Below are positions 1 to 7,398 of a stretch of DNA of 64,000 nucleotides, piece by piece (the first letter of the stretch is position 1; every line of letters begins with the position of its first letter). A program made the position numbers and the translations under genes. The stretch lies in assembly GCF_015707995.1 (NCBI RefSeq), contig NZ_JAAGRY010000010.1, positions 1-64,000 of the forward strand, read 5' to 3'. A model generated the notes under the pieces. It saw only the letters and a list, made by a program, of their open reading frames with translations, did not search any database and was not told the origin of the DNA. Source of the stretch: Microbacterium paulum. Its GTDB lineage: Bacteria > Actinomycetota > Actinomycetes > Actinomycetales > Microbacteriaceae.

Positions 1-167
1 TCACTCTTCTTGCTTCTTGGCGGAAACAACTGGTCATCCCACGATGGCCCTTCACCGTCTACGACGACGAGAACCCCGCGGGAATTGACACCACGCTATT
101 GGACTCACCCGGCGTGCTAAATCGCGCCGCGCGAACCGCGAGATCACTCGAACGCCAACTCGCGTGA
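1..167 (+). CDS. C-terminal end of an unknown mobile-element protein (partial)
   Basis: Only the last 54 codons are present, read from position 3 to the TGA at 165-167; the gene begins left of the window. The tail is hydrophilic, starts TLLASWRKQL, and contains LLDSPGVLNRAARTARSLER just before the stop. I do not recognise the family. The next genes on the same strand are a toxin-antitoxin-like pair, and the element ends in an integrase at a tRNA, so a mobilisation or conjugation protein is possible. That is inference from position only. The other two frames close early, which supports this frame. Confidence 0.45.
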   Translation, partial: TLLASWRKQLVIPRWPFTVYDDENPAGIDTTLLDSPGVLNRAARTARSLERQLA

Positions 168-291
168 GACACCGACTCACCATGCGCCGGCGCGCGTTGA
201 CGCCCGTTCCTCGGGCGCTGCCCGATAGGGGATCCTTGCCGAACTCGAACGGAGAGCGCGCATTAGGATCGATTGCAGGAGGGCGACCGTT

Positions 292-471
292 ATGGATCCG
301 GTCAGGGCTGGGTGGAGAATCAGCGACCTCGTTGCGTATGACACCGACGTCGCGCATTCGATCGCGAGGATCGCGGGTCTTGCAGCGCATACCGAGCCGG
401 CCCCGACTGGCGATACCGTCGACGCCGTCCGCACAGAGCTAGCTGCCCTTGCCGACGGAGTGACGCCATGA
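292..471 (+). CDS. Small putative antitoxin upstream of the zeta-like gene
   Basis: A 59-residue protein beginning MDPVRAGWRISDLVAYDTDV and ending ALADGVTP. It has an excellent ribosome binding site (AGGAGGG at 277-283, 8 nt before the ATG), and its stop overlaps the next start as ATGA at 468-471, so the two genes are translationally coupled. It is acidic and probably helical. Small coupled partners directly upstream are usual for zeta/PezT-type toxins, so an epsilon-like or unrelated antitoxin role is inferred; no antitoxin family is recognised by sequence. It is easily missed because of its size. Confidence 0.6.
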   Translation: MDPVRAGWRISDLVAYDTDVAHSIARIAGLAAHTEPAPTGDTVDAVRTELAALADGVTP

Positions 472-1454
472 CCTTCGACGCGGACCGCACGTTCGAGTCG
501 CTCATCCGACCCGCGCTCTTCGCCGATCACGGCCCAACCGCAGATCCGAGCCTCACGTTGCTGGTCGGCGAACCCGGCTCCGGCCGCACCCGCGCCGCCT
601 ACCGCGAAAGCCCAACAGAGAACGGACGAGCCGTCGTCAGCGCCGGCGTGCTCCGCGCCTTCCACCCCGATTACCTCGAGCTTGCGAGCCACCGGCCGTT
701 CGAGCTCGAGGATGCACTGCGGCCCACCGTCGAACGGTGGATCGCGCAGTCCGTCGGCACCGCACTCAACGAACACCGCTCGGTCGTGCTGGAGAGCGAA
801 GCACTCACGGCGGAAGCGGCCCGCGCCGCCTCCGTGGCCTTCGCCGAAGTCGGGTTCACGACTGAAGTCGTGGTGATGGCGTCCCGCGCTCCCGACAGCT
901 TGCTGACCGCGGCATCCGCCTATCTCAATCAGCGGCGTGAGCGAATCCCGACGCAGCCGACGTCGGTCGATGCCCATCAAGCAGCGGCGGCCGCGGCGCG
1001 CGACCTGACGACCGCGCTGGAGGTTGACGCCCCCTTCGATCGCGTCCGGGTACTCAGCCCCGGCGGGGTGGCACTGCACAAGGCCGAGCCCCACCTGCAG
1101 CCAGACTCGCTCCAGGGGCTGACCGACGCGCTGAACGCCGAGCGCAACCGCCCCTACTCGTCGATAGAAGGCGTGCAGTGGCTGAGCGAGCTGCGCCGCA
1201 TCTCCGAGTACGCCCACCAATCTCGCGAGGACGTGGAGCCAGTCGTCGAGACGCTCGCTGAGTTACATCGGCTCGCGTTGACCACCGTGCTACCGAGCAT
1301 GCCACTGCGGCCGGAATCGGATGCCGCGGTCCGCCAGCGCGCTCAGCTCGAGCAGGAGCTGCGCCGCCTTGAAGAGCAACTGGCAGCGACGCGGAGTATC
1401 CAGCTGCCCCTCGACTTCCCCATGCCGGCGCCGTCGCGTGGGCTCGATCGCTGA
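468..1454 (+). CDS. Zeta-toxin-family P-loop protein with degenerate active site
   Basis: This 328-residue protein has the zeta-toxin layout: a P-loop GEPGSGRT at residues 34-41, then VVSAGVLRAFHPDYLEL at 57-72, matching the family segment with D-x-x-R-x-x-HP. Zeta toxins phosphorylate UDP-N-acetylglucosamine and block wall synthesis. Here the P-loop lysine is arginine, and the residue where the catalytic aspartate is expected is Gly60. The C-terminal third is charged and helical (REQLEQELRR-type, residues 290-312). It overlaps the small upstream gene by 4 bp. It may be a non-toxic or divergent member carried with conjugation genes. The family call is good; activity is doubtful. Confidence 0.65.
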   Translation: MTFDADRTFESLIRPALFADHGPTADPSLTLLVGEPGSGRTRAAYRESPTENGRAVVSAGVLRAFHPDYLELASHRPFELEDALRPTVERWIAQSVGTALNEHRSVVLESEALTAEAARAASVAFAEVGFTTEVVVMASRAPDSLLTAASAYLNQRRERIPTQPTSVDAHQAAAAAARDLTTALEVDAPFDRVRVLSPGGVALHKAEPHLQPDSLQGLTDALNAERNRPYSSIEGVQWLSELRRISEYAHQSREDVEPVVETLAELHRLALTTVLPSMPLRPESDAAVRQRAQLEQELRRLEEQLAATRSIQLPLDFPMPAPSRGLDR

Positions 1455-1633
1455 CCAGTCCGCCGGCATCCTTCGGACACTCAGCGATCTCAGCGGCGGG
1501 CTCGGCGTGCAGTGCCGGGTCGTGGAATAGCGGAGGACCGGAGCGCAGCGGAGGGCCGAGCATATGCCGCGAAAGCCCGGAACGGAGCGCCGCGCCCACC
1601 GCTACAATCTCGCGTCCGGAGGAAGCCACGGAG

Positions 1634-1876
1634 CTATTCGTCGACCAACTCCATGAGCATCCCGACGAACGTCTCGCGGCTGCTCGTCGGATCGGTGGCG
1701 AGATCGAGCACAAGCGCGCCGAGTTCCGCGCGTTGCGTTCGGCCCAGCGTCGTGAGCGGCTCAAGACACCAGGCGATGTCCTGTTGTGACTGTTCGTCGG
1801 ATGCCGGGGCCCCGAAGCGCACGGCGACGAACGCTGCGCGGTAGATGACCGCTTCGACGTCTGCACGATCGACCAT
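1634..1876 (-). CDS. Small hypothetical protein of the mobile element
   Basis: An 80-residue protein starting MVDRADVEAVIYRAAFVAVRFG, acidic, with no recognised domain. I chose the ATG at 1876 because GAGGA lies about 7 nt upstream. A longer reading starts at GTG 1906 and overlaps the previous stop as GTGA, but has no ribosome binding site. It is the last gene of a leftward operon that begins with the excisionase-like gene at 3900. The 180 bp between its stop and the convergent zeta-like gene contain nothing I can identify. Confidence 0.5.
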   Translation of the reverse strand: MVDRADVEAVIYRAAFVAVRFGAPASDEQSQQDIAWCLEPLTTLGRTQRAELGALVLDLATDPTSSRETFVGMLMELVDE

Positions 1877-1902
1877 GTTCCGATCCTCACTCTTCTGGAC
1901 GC

Positions 1903-2940
1903 TCACCGCGACAGCCCGTGTCGTATCGGCGGCATCAGCGGAGTCTGGTCGGCCACCGGCATTCTGTGCTCCGCCGCTTTGGGTTGAGTCCGCAACCGAT
2001 CGTTGATCGCAGCAGCCACGGCATCCATCCGCGCTTCTTCGGCCGCAGTCGACGCAGTGCGCTCCGCGTGAGTCGGCCGCAGGTCTTGCTCAAGGCGTCC
2101 CTCACCCCGGGCCAGCGATTCCGCGTAGTGTGCGGCGGCGCGATCTCGCGCACTCGACCGCACGAACTCGTCGATCAGGTACTGAGGTGTTCCGCGTTCA
2201 CTCTGGAGACGCCCGATCTCCTCCGCGGTGCGAACGCGGGTGAAGAAAGAGTCGGCCGCGGCGAGGTTCTCTCTGCGCTCTGTACCCGTGGCGCGATGCA
2301 GGCGTTGCGGCGGCAGCCCGTTCGCACGCCGCCAGCGCTCTCTCGCGCGGTACTGGCGCTGATCTGCCAGCGACTTCTCGTGATCCGCCCAGTATTTCTC
2401 GCGCTTGCGCTGCTTGACCTCGTCCGCGTGGGCCGCGTAGTAGCGAGCCGCGCTCTCGCTCTTCGCTGTGCGAGCGTCGCGGTCCTTATCGCGCCGGTGC
2501 TGGCGGACCTGCTCCCTATGCGAGTCGCGCCAGCGCTGGTTGGCGGCGCGGAGTCGGGCTCGAAAATCATCGGGGTTCTCTGCGCGCTGACGCTCGCGAT
2601 AGCGCCGCTGGATCTCTTGATGCAGCGGCTTGTTGGCCGCGTACCACGCCCGCGCATACTGGCGCTTGGCCTCTCTGCGTTGCTCCGCGTTGCGCTCACG
2701 CGTGGCGCCGTCTCGTTTGCCCAGCTCTCGCTCGCGCCGTGCGTTGCTGGACTCTGGGTGTTGCGTCGGCGCCGACCGTTGACGGCCCTCACTCGCCTTC
2801 TCGGTATCCCCATCGCTTCGTCTCAGCCGAGTGGATCTAACCTTCCCGGGGCTCGCGCTGCGCCATCGCTCTCGCGCAGGCTGCTCGTGATCTCGGCGCG
2901 CATCGTCGCCACCTTCAGGTGCACTCTGTGCCTCGTCCAC
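1903..2940 (-). CDS. Arg/Glu-rich repeat protein of the mobile element
   Basis: A 345-residue, extremely charged protein starting at GTG. From about residue 85 to 215 it contains degenerate units of about 25-30 residues with aromatic-Arg spacing, such as QRWRDSHREQVRQHRRDKD, SAARYYAAHADEVKQRKREK and YWADHEKSLADQRQYRARER. Such Arg-rich coiled segments suggest nucleic-acid binding or a long helix. No catalytic motif is visible and I do not recognise the family. It lies 6 bp after the stop of the upstream 148-residue gene, in the leftward operon. The opposite strand carries a long open frame here, but the operon spacing supports this strand. Confidence 0.5.
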   Translation of the reverse strand: MDEAQSAPEGGDDARRDHEQPARERWRSASPGKVRSTRLRRSDGDTEKASEGRQRSAPTQHPESSNARRERELGKRDGATRERNAEQRREAKRQYARAWYAANKPLHQEIQRRYRERQRAENPDDFRARLRAANQRWRDSHREQVRQHRRDKDRDARTAKSESAARYYAAHADEVKQRKREKYWADHEKSLADQRQYRARERWRRANGLPPQRLHRATGTERRENLAAADSFFTRVRTAEEIGRLQSERGTPQYLIDEFVRSSARDRAAAHYAESLARGEGRLEQDLRPTHAERTASTAAEEARMDAVAAAINDRLRTQPKAAEHRMPVADQTPLMPPIRHGLSR

Positions 2941-2946
2941 GGTGTC

Positions 2947-3393
2947 CTACCTTCCGAGCCCGAAGTTCGGGGCGTGCGGCGCGTGAGGCGTTACAGGCAC
3001 CGGAGCGGTGAACTCGCCCCGCGGACGGCGAGGTGGCTCCAGGGCGAACACTCGGTTCATATCCTCCGTGTCCCGGTGCCCCTCCGGGAAGTACTCGAAG
3101 AAGACCGCGTGGTCCGGGTCGCGGACGACCCATCGGCATCCCACATTGTGGAGAACGGAGAGCTTGAGCTCGGCTTCCTCCGTGGAGGCGCCGAGCTCCA
3201 AGATGACGCGACCGTCATCAAGTTGCGCGGTATGCCAGGTGTACTCACGTCGCCAGACCCGACGCTCGTCGAGAGCCTCATCGATAAGAACACGACGCGC
3301 GCGACGGCCCTCGAACGTCGGAGTAGGCACGACGGTTCGAATCCATCGAGCCACGTCGAGAAGAGGAGCCTCAGGACCGGGCCGCTCATCCAT
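2947..3393 (-). CDS. Hypothetical protein of the mobile element
   Basis: A 148-residue soluble protein starting MDERPGPEAPLLDVARWIR. The middle alternates strands and helices (TAQLDDGRVILELGASTEEA, then NVGCRWVVRDPDHAVFFEYF), and the tail is rich in proline and histidine. No family is recognised. It overlaps the end of the glutaredoxin-like gene by 8 bp, so is translated from the same leftward mRNA as the excisionase-like gene. A role in element maintenance is only inferred from context. Confidence 0.5.
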   Translation of the reverse strand: MDERPGPEAPLLDVARWIRTVVPTPTFEGRRARRVLIDEALDERRVWRREYTWHTAQLDDGRVILELGASTEEAELKLSVLHNVGCRWVVRDPDHAVFFEYFPEGHRDTEDMNRVFALEPPRRPRGEFTAPVPVTPHAPHAPNFGLGR

Positions 3394-3655
3394 CGGAGGC
3401 CTTGATTCGCGTTGATAGCTGTTGGATCAGATCCGGGCGAAATCCCGACCAATGCTGGTGCCGCTCTTGATCGACCACGACAACCGGCGCGGCGCTGTAG
3501 CCGAGGTGACCGACCACGAACTCACGGGCTGGCGCATTGATCGCGTCGTTCAGATCGATGAGCGTGAACGGGATGCCGGCCAGGCGGAGGCACTCGCAGG
3601 TGCGCACGCACCGCGGGCATCCGCCTCCGGTCGAGTACACGGTCACCGAGATCAT
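3386..3655 (-). CDS. Glutaredoxin/NrdH-like redoxin
   Basis: An 89-residue thioredoxin-fold protein. The N-terminus MISVTVYSTGGGCPRCVRTCECL has the redox motif C-P-R-C after the first strand, and YSAAPVVVVDQERHQHWSGFRPDLI provides the cis-proline strand and a WSGFRPD motif typical of NrdH. NrdH-type redoxins reduce class Ib ribonucleotide reductase, and mobile elements of actinobacteria often carry a copy. The ATG at 3655 overlaps the upstream stop as ATGA and has GAGG 8 nt upstream; a GTG 24 nt earlier is less likely. Substrate specificity cannot be told from sequence. Confidence 0.75.
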   Translation of the reverse strand: MISVTVYSTGGGCPRCVRTCECLRLAGIPFTLIDLNDAINAPAREFVVGHLGYSAAPVVVVDQERHQHWSGFRPDLIQQLSTRIKASDG

Positions 3656-3900
3656 CGTGATCGCCTCGCGCGCGACCACGCTTCGGATGTCGATCGGCAG
3701 GCGGTCTGTCGGATGTAGTCAATGACCTCACTACGGAGGTACGCGACCGTCTTGCCGAACTTGTGGAAGATCGGGCCGCCGCCGAGCCGGCGCCAGCGTT
3801 CGAGTTTTCCAACGGTCACGCCGCCAGGCAGCATGTCCGCTACTTGCTGGGGGGAGAGCCATTCGATCTCATCCCGGGTTTCGACTTCTGTGGCCATCAT
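3652..3900 (-). CDS. Excisionase-like HTH protein
   Basis: An 82-residue protein with a MerR/excisionase-type winged helix: WLSPQQVADMLPGGVTVGKL followed by ERWRRLGGGPIFHKFGKTVAYLRSEVIDYI. This is the usual pattern of recombination directionality factors encoded near tyrosine integrases in actinobacterial elements. Three start codons lie in a row (TTG 3903, ATG 3900, ATG 3897) after a GGGGG tract; ATG 3900 or 3897 is likeliest. It is the first gene of the leftward operon and faces a divergent promoter region. It probably steers the integrase at 4591 toward excision, which is inference. Confidence 0.7.
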   Translation of the reverse strand: MMATEVETRDEIEWLSPQQVADMLPGGVTVGKLERWRRLGGGPIFHKFGKTVAYLRSEVIDYIRQTACRSTSEAWSRARRSR

Positions 3901-3930
3901 CAACCCCCGTTCGCGTATGCACGACCACGT

Positions 3931-3967
3931 TTGACATGAGTAGATCAGTTAGCTATACACTTGTCAA
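3931..3967. promoter_or_regulatory. Divergent overlapping promoters of the excision/integration module
   Basis: Rightward: TTGACA (3931-3936), 17-bp spacer, TATACA (3954-3959), nearly perfect for the housekeeping sigma factor. Leftward, read on the minus strand: TTGACA (3967-3962), 17 bp, TCTACT (3944-3939). The two promoters overlap almost completely, and the two -35 boxes form an inverted repeat TTGACA-N25-TGTCAA. RNA polymerase should not occupy both at once, giving a simple switch between the excisionase operon and the HTH/integrase pair. Confidence 0.7.
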
Positions 3968-4025
3968 GAGGTCGAATGTGCGAATCCGCAGCACGGTAAG
4001 ACACACTGAGGAGGTGAAGGTCGAC

Positions 4026-4598
4026 GTGTACACACTGAACGGCGAGAAGATGACGTGGCGAGCAGCCACTCAGCCGGTCGGTACAGCGCTGCGGATCGCT
4101 CCCGGCTTCACCGCGCGAGCATTCGAGGTCGCTCCGGGGCTCGACGCTCAGCTCGAAGCGCACTACAGCGCAGACGAGGGTCGGTACCTGATCACGAAGT
4201 TCGAGCTGACTGCGAGCGACGGCGAGATCACACACCGCGCACTCCGACTCATCTCGATCGAATCGATCATGCGCGCGGCAGCTCCACACTGCATCGCGCT
4301 CAGCCTCGACGACGGCGCGCCGAACATGAGCGCGCACGAGCTGACGACGACGGAGGGGCGCATCCTGCCGGCATGGCTTGCGGAGCAGGTCGTCGCGCGC
4401 GGCAACCGCACCGAGCGCATGGAAGCGATCGAGCTGCTGTACGGCATCGCGGCACTGAGCGGGAACCCGCCCGTCCAAGCGATTCAGCAGGAGCTCGGCA
4501 TCCCCCACCGCACCGCATCGGACTGGACCAAGAAGGCACGCGCAGAAGGACGCCTGGCAGGCATGAGCTACATCGTCGGCCGCCAGGCGGATGGGTAG
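4026..4598 (+). CDS. HTH-containing protein upstream of the integrase
   Basis: About 190 residues starting VYTLNGEKMTWRAATQPVGT. The N-terminal part is a beta-rich unknown domain. The C-terminus (PPVQAIQQELGIPHRTASDW followed by TKKARAEGRL) looks like a helix-turn-helix of the type that ends small actinobacterial element proteins. The open frame extends back to ATG 3936, but that ATG lies inside the -35 region of the promoter. A strong AGGAGG at 4009-4014 precedes GTG 4026, so I place the start there. It overlaps the integrase by 8 bp. A regulatory role for integration is inferred. Confidence 0.55.
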   Translation: MYTLNGEKMTWRAATQPVGTALRIAPGFTARAFEVAPGLDAQLEAHYSADEGRYLITKFELTASDGEITHRALRLISIESIMRAAAPHCIALSLDDGAPNMSAHELTTTEGRILPAWLAEQVVARGNRTERMEAIELLYGIAALSGNPPVQAIQQELGIPHRTASDWTKKARAEGRLAGMSYIVGRQADG

Positions 4599-5691
4599 CG
4601 TTCACCCCTACTCCACGAAGAGCGGCAAGCGATACGTCGCTCGCTACATCAAGCCTGACGGCACACAGGGTGGCAAGCGAGGATTCGAGCGCAAACGGGA
4701 CGCTGAAACGTGGCTCGCGGAGATTGAAACAGCGCGCGCCCACGGAACGTTCATCGATCCGCAAGCTGCGCGAATTACTGTCGACACGCTCGGACCGGAG
4801 TGGCTGGAAGCCAAGCGTCGATCCATGAAGCCTTCAGCCTTCGCCCCCGTCGAAACCGCGTGGCGCCTCCGCGTGCAACCCACGTGGGGCGGATGGTCGG
4901 TCGCGGACATACGGCACACTGACGTCCGGCGCTGGATCTCTGAGGTCGCCGAATCGGTGGGGGCAAGCGTGACCATTCGCACCTATGGCGTACTCGCCAG
5001 CATCCTCGACGACGCCGTGTACGACGGGCGGATCAGCACCAACCCGGCACGAAAGGGCAAGATCACCTTGCCCAGGAAAACCAAACGGCGTCATGGCTAC
5101 CTGACGCACGATGAAGTGCATCGACTGGCGGATGCCTCCGGGCAGTACCGACTATTGGTGCTCGTGCTGGCCTACACCGGGATCCGATGGGGCGAGGCAA
5201 CCGCGCTGCGGGTGGAGGATGTCGACTTCACGCGTCGGCGCTTACACATCTCACGGAACGCCGTCGAAGTGCACGGTGAGATTCACGTCGGAACGCCGAA
5301 GTCTCACAGTTCCCGGGCGGTTCCGGTGCCTGAGTTCGTTCTGAACGAGCTCAGGCCGACGATCGCAGGTCGACGGCGCGACGCGCTGGTCTTCTCCGGC
5401 CCCACTGGCACGTTCATGCGGCGAACCCGTTCAAGTGAAGGGTCCAAGTCCTGGTTCAAGACGGCGCTGCGCGTCGCGGAACTCCCACTCATGACAGTCC
5501 ACGATCTACGCCACACTGCGGCGTCACTTGCTGTGCAGTCCGGAGCGAACGTGAAGACGATTCAGCGCATGCTGGGCCACACCTCCGCAGCCATGACGCT
5601 CGACGTCTACTCGGATCTCTTCGATGACGATCTCGACGATGTCGCCACCGCACTCGACAGCGCCGCCAACCGGGCGCGCGAACGTTCCTGA
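4591..5691 (+). CDS. Tyrosine integrase of the mobile element
   Basis: A 366-residue site-specific tyrosine recombinase. The N-terminus has an AP2-like arm-binding region (YSTKSGKRYVARYIKPDG), then a SAM-like core-binding domain (about residues 62-155). The catalytic domain has R199 (TGIRWGEA), K237, H304 and R307 (HDLRHTA), H330 (MLGHTS) and the nucleophile Y340 (TLDVYSDLF), so all catalytic residues are present. It overlaps the upstream HTH gene by 8 bp. It ends 177 bp from the 3' end of tRNA-Ser(GCT), the classic arrangement for an integrase using that tRNA as its attachment site. Confidence 0.92.
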   Translation: MGSVHPYSTKSGKRYVARYIKPDGTQGGKRGFERKRDAETWLAEIETARAHGTFIDPQAARITVDTLGPEWLEAKRRSMKPSAFAPVETAWRLRVQPTWGGWSVADIRHTDVRRWISEVAESVGASVTIRTYGVLASILDDAVYDGRISTNPARKGKITLPRKTKRRHGYLTHDEVHRLADASGQYRLLVLVLAYTGIRWGEATALRVEDVDFTRRRLHISRNAVEVHGEIHVGTPKSHSSRAVPVPEFVLNELRPTIAGRRRDALVFSGPTGTFMRRTRSSEGSKSWFKTALRVAELPLMTVHDLRHTAASLAVQSGANVKTIQRMLGHTSAAMTLDVYSDLFDDDLDDVATALDSAANRARERS

Positions 5692-5770
5692 CGGTCCACT
5701 CCCCTCACGCTCGATCTGACCGTGGGGGCCTGCACCTGCGTCGCCACCCGTATGCGAACGCCCGTGCCGG

Positions 5771-5798
5771 CTTCACGAATCTTCACGATTCCTTCACG
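5771..5798 (+). repeat. Three CTTCACG direct repeats between integrase and tRNA
   Basis: CTTCACG occurs at 5771-5777, 5781-5787 and 5792-5798, about one helical turn apart (10 and 11 bp). Short direct repeats at this position, between an integrase gene and its tRNA attachment site, fit arm-type binding sites for the integrase or sites for the excisionase. The function is inferred. Confidence 0.5.
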
Positions 5799-5821
5799 CT
5801 TGGCGGTCCAGTGATACGCGA

Positions 5822-5862
5822 ATGGCCCTCGATCCCTTGAAAACACTGGGATCGTGGGCCAT
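5822..5862. other. Long hairpin immediately downstream of tRNA-Ser(GCT)
   Basis: The 15-bp arms at 5822-5836 and 5848-5862 pair with one mismatch around an 11-nt loop. The hairpin begins 6 nt after the tRNA 3' end as transcribed on the minus strand. It could end tRNA transcription or form part of the attachment region. It has no U-tract on either strand, so an intrinsic terminator is not certain. Confidence 0.5.
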
Positions 5863-5868
5863 TTCGAA

Positions 5869-5960
5869 TGGCGGAGACGGAGGGATTTGAACCCTCGGTC
5901 CCCGTAAGGGGACTCCACCTTAGCAGGGTGGTGCACTAGGCCTGACTATGCGACGTCTCC
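5869..5960 (-). tRNA. tRNA-Ser(GCT), probable integration site of the element
   Basis: The minus strand folds as a class II tRNA of 92 nt with encoded CCA. The acceptor stem is GGAGACG/CGTCTCC with discriminator G, the anticodon loop is CTGCTAA (anticodon GCT), there is a long variable arm, and the T loop is GTTCAAATC. A TATGAT -10 on the minus strand (6004-5999) lies upstream. The 3' end faces the integrase gene, so the acceptor/T-arm half is the likely att core, restored by the element on integration. Confidence 0.95.
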
Positions 5961-6055
5961 AGGCATCCGGCCGCGAAGCGGCGCGAATGCACCCCGCAAT
6001 CATAACTGGTCTCGCCCCTCCCACCGAACCGGGCCGGCGGTCCCCCGGGCGGGGC

Positions 6056-7351
6056 TCACTGCTGCGCGACGGTGCAGGTGACCTGTGCGGCGGTCTGCCC
6101 GGTGATCGACGCGGGCAGCTGGACGGGCGTCTCGGTCGCGGCCGGGGCCGGGGCCTCGGTGGCCGCGGCATCGGGCGTGGCGCTGTCAGTCGGCGCGGGA
6201 GTCGCGGTCGTGGGCGCGGTGGCCTCACCGACGACCTCGGTGCCGTAGCCGTCGCTCGTCGATCCGTTCAGCTGCAGCGGCTGGTTCGCCGCGAGCGCCT
6301 CGAACAAGACGTCGGCCGCCGAGGTGACGGGGAGCACCCGGCCGCCGCCCTCGGCGTACACGGTCGGGTACTGCACGAAGACGATGTCGGAGTAGGGAAC
6401 GCTCCGCACGGCCATGGCGATCTGCACCATGCGTTGCGGGTTGGCCAGCCCCTTGCTGAGGACGATCTCCTTGTCGTTGACCTGCTTGACGGCGGTCGTG
6501 GCGAGGCTGAACAGCGTCGCGGGGTTGCTGAGCACGCCGTCCGACTGCAGCTTTCGCACCATCGAGCTCATGAACTGCTGCTGGTTCGAGATGCGACCGA
6601 GGTCGGACCCGTCGCCGATGCCGTGACGGATGCGCAAGAACTGCAGCGCCTCGACACCCTGCAACGTGTGCGTTCCCGCGGTGAGATTCAGCCCCGTGTG
6701 CGAGTCGCTGATGTCGTCGGCGACACAGACATCGACACCACCGATGGCATCCGACATAGCGATGACGCCGCTCCACCGCGTCGCGGCCGCATACTGGATG
6801 TCGATTCCGGTCAGGCTCTTGATCGTCGCGACCGAGCAGGCCAGCCCGCCGTACATGTACGACACGTTCAGCATCTGCCCGCTCATCGCCGAGTACTCCG
6901 TGCCGTCTTCGCCCGTGCAGGCGGGGATCGGCACGATCATGTCGCGCGGGAACGAAACGACCGTCACGCGCCGCGGCGAATCGCTGATGTGCACCAGCAG
7001 GGTGACGTCGTTGCGTTCACCCTCGGTGTCTTCGGCCATGCACGCCGTCGAGAGCGCCGCGTTCGCGCCTTCGCACGAGTCGGTGCCGACGATCAGCATG
7101 TTCACGCCGCCCTCGATCTCGCCGATCGTCGGAGGCAGTGCCTCTTCGTCGCTGCCGATCGACACGCCCGCATCGCTCACGGCGCGCGCGGCATCCCACA
7201 CCGCGTAGGCCCCGACGGCGCTCACGCTCAGCACGGCGATGACGACGACCGCGCCCAGTACGGTGAGAATCTGCACGAACGGGTTCGGAGACCGAAGGAT
7301 GCCGTGCCGCGCGACGGGCTGACGCCCTGAACGGTCGGTGCGTGCGCTCAC
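6056..7351 (-). CDS. LytR-CpsA-Psr (LCP) family cell-wall ligase
   Basis: A 431-residue membrane-anchored protein. A short cytoplasmic N-terminus precedes one transmembrane helix (about residues 27-48, VQILTVLGAVVVIAVLSV). The LCP domain has the conserved segments LIVGTDS, RNDVTLL, VVSFPRDMIVPIP and LRIRHGIGDGSDLGRISNQQ. The C-terminus is an Ala/Thr/Pro-rich tail. LCP enzymes transfer glycopolymers from lipid carriers to peptidoglycan outside the membrane. It starts at GTG with AAAGGA 7 nt upstream. The conserved Arg and Asp of the pyrophosphate-binding motifs are present, so it should be active. Confidence 0.9.
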   Translation of the reverse strand: MSARTDRSGRQPVARHGILRSPNPFVQILTVLGAVVVIAVLSVSAVGAYAVWDAARAVSDAGVSIGSDEEALPPTIGEIEGGVNMLIVGTDSCEGANAALSTACMAEDTEGERNDVTLLVHISDSPRRVTVVSFPRDMIVPIPACTGEDGTEYSAMSGQMLNVSYMYGGLACSVATIKSLTGIDIQYAAATRWSGVIAMSDAIGGVDVCVADDISDSHTGLNLTAGTHTLQGVEALQFLRIRHGIGDGSDLGRISNQQQFMSSMVRKLQSDGVLSNPATLFSLATTAVKQVNDKEIVLSKGLANPQRMVQIAMAVRSVPYSDIVFVQYPTVYAEGGGRVLPVTSAADVLFEALAANQPLQLNGSTSDGYGTEVVGEATAPTTATPAPTDSATPDAAATEAPAPAATETPVQLPASITGQTAAQVTCTVAQQ

Positions 7352-7398
7352 AGGCGTCCTTTCGATGCGGCTCCTGGGGCCGCGGCCCCGGGTTCAAG

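Noticed and set aside
1918-3405. A 495-codon open frame on the plus strand
   Set aside because: It is antisense to the charged repeat protein and the 148-residue gene. The minus-strand genes have coupled overlaps and ribosome binding sites; the plus frame has neither and reads as random Arg/Leu-rich sequence.
3936-4025. ATG 3936 as the start of the HTH-type gene
   Set aside because: The ATG overlaps the -35 box (TTGACA) of a near-perfect promoter, so it would lie upstream of the transcript. A strong AGGAGG supports GTG 4026.
5948-7330. A 460-codon plus-strand frame over the LCP gene
   Set aside because: Antisense shadow; the minus strand has the transmembrane helix and all LCP motifs, with a ribosome binding site at the GTG start.
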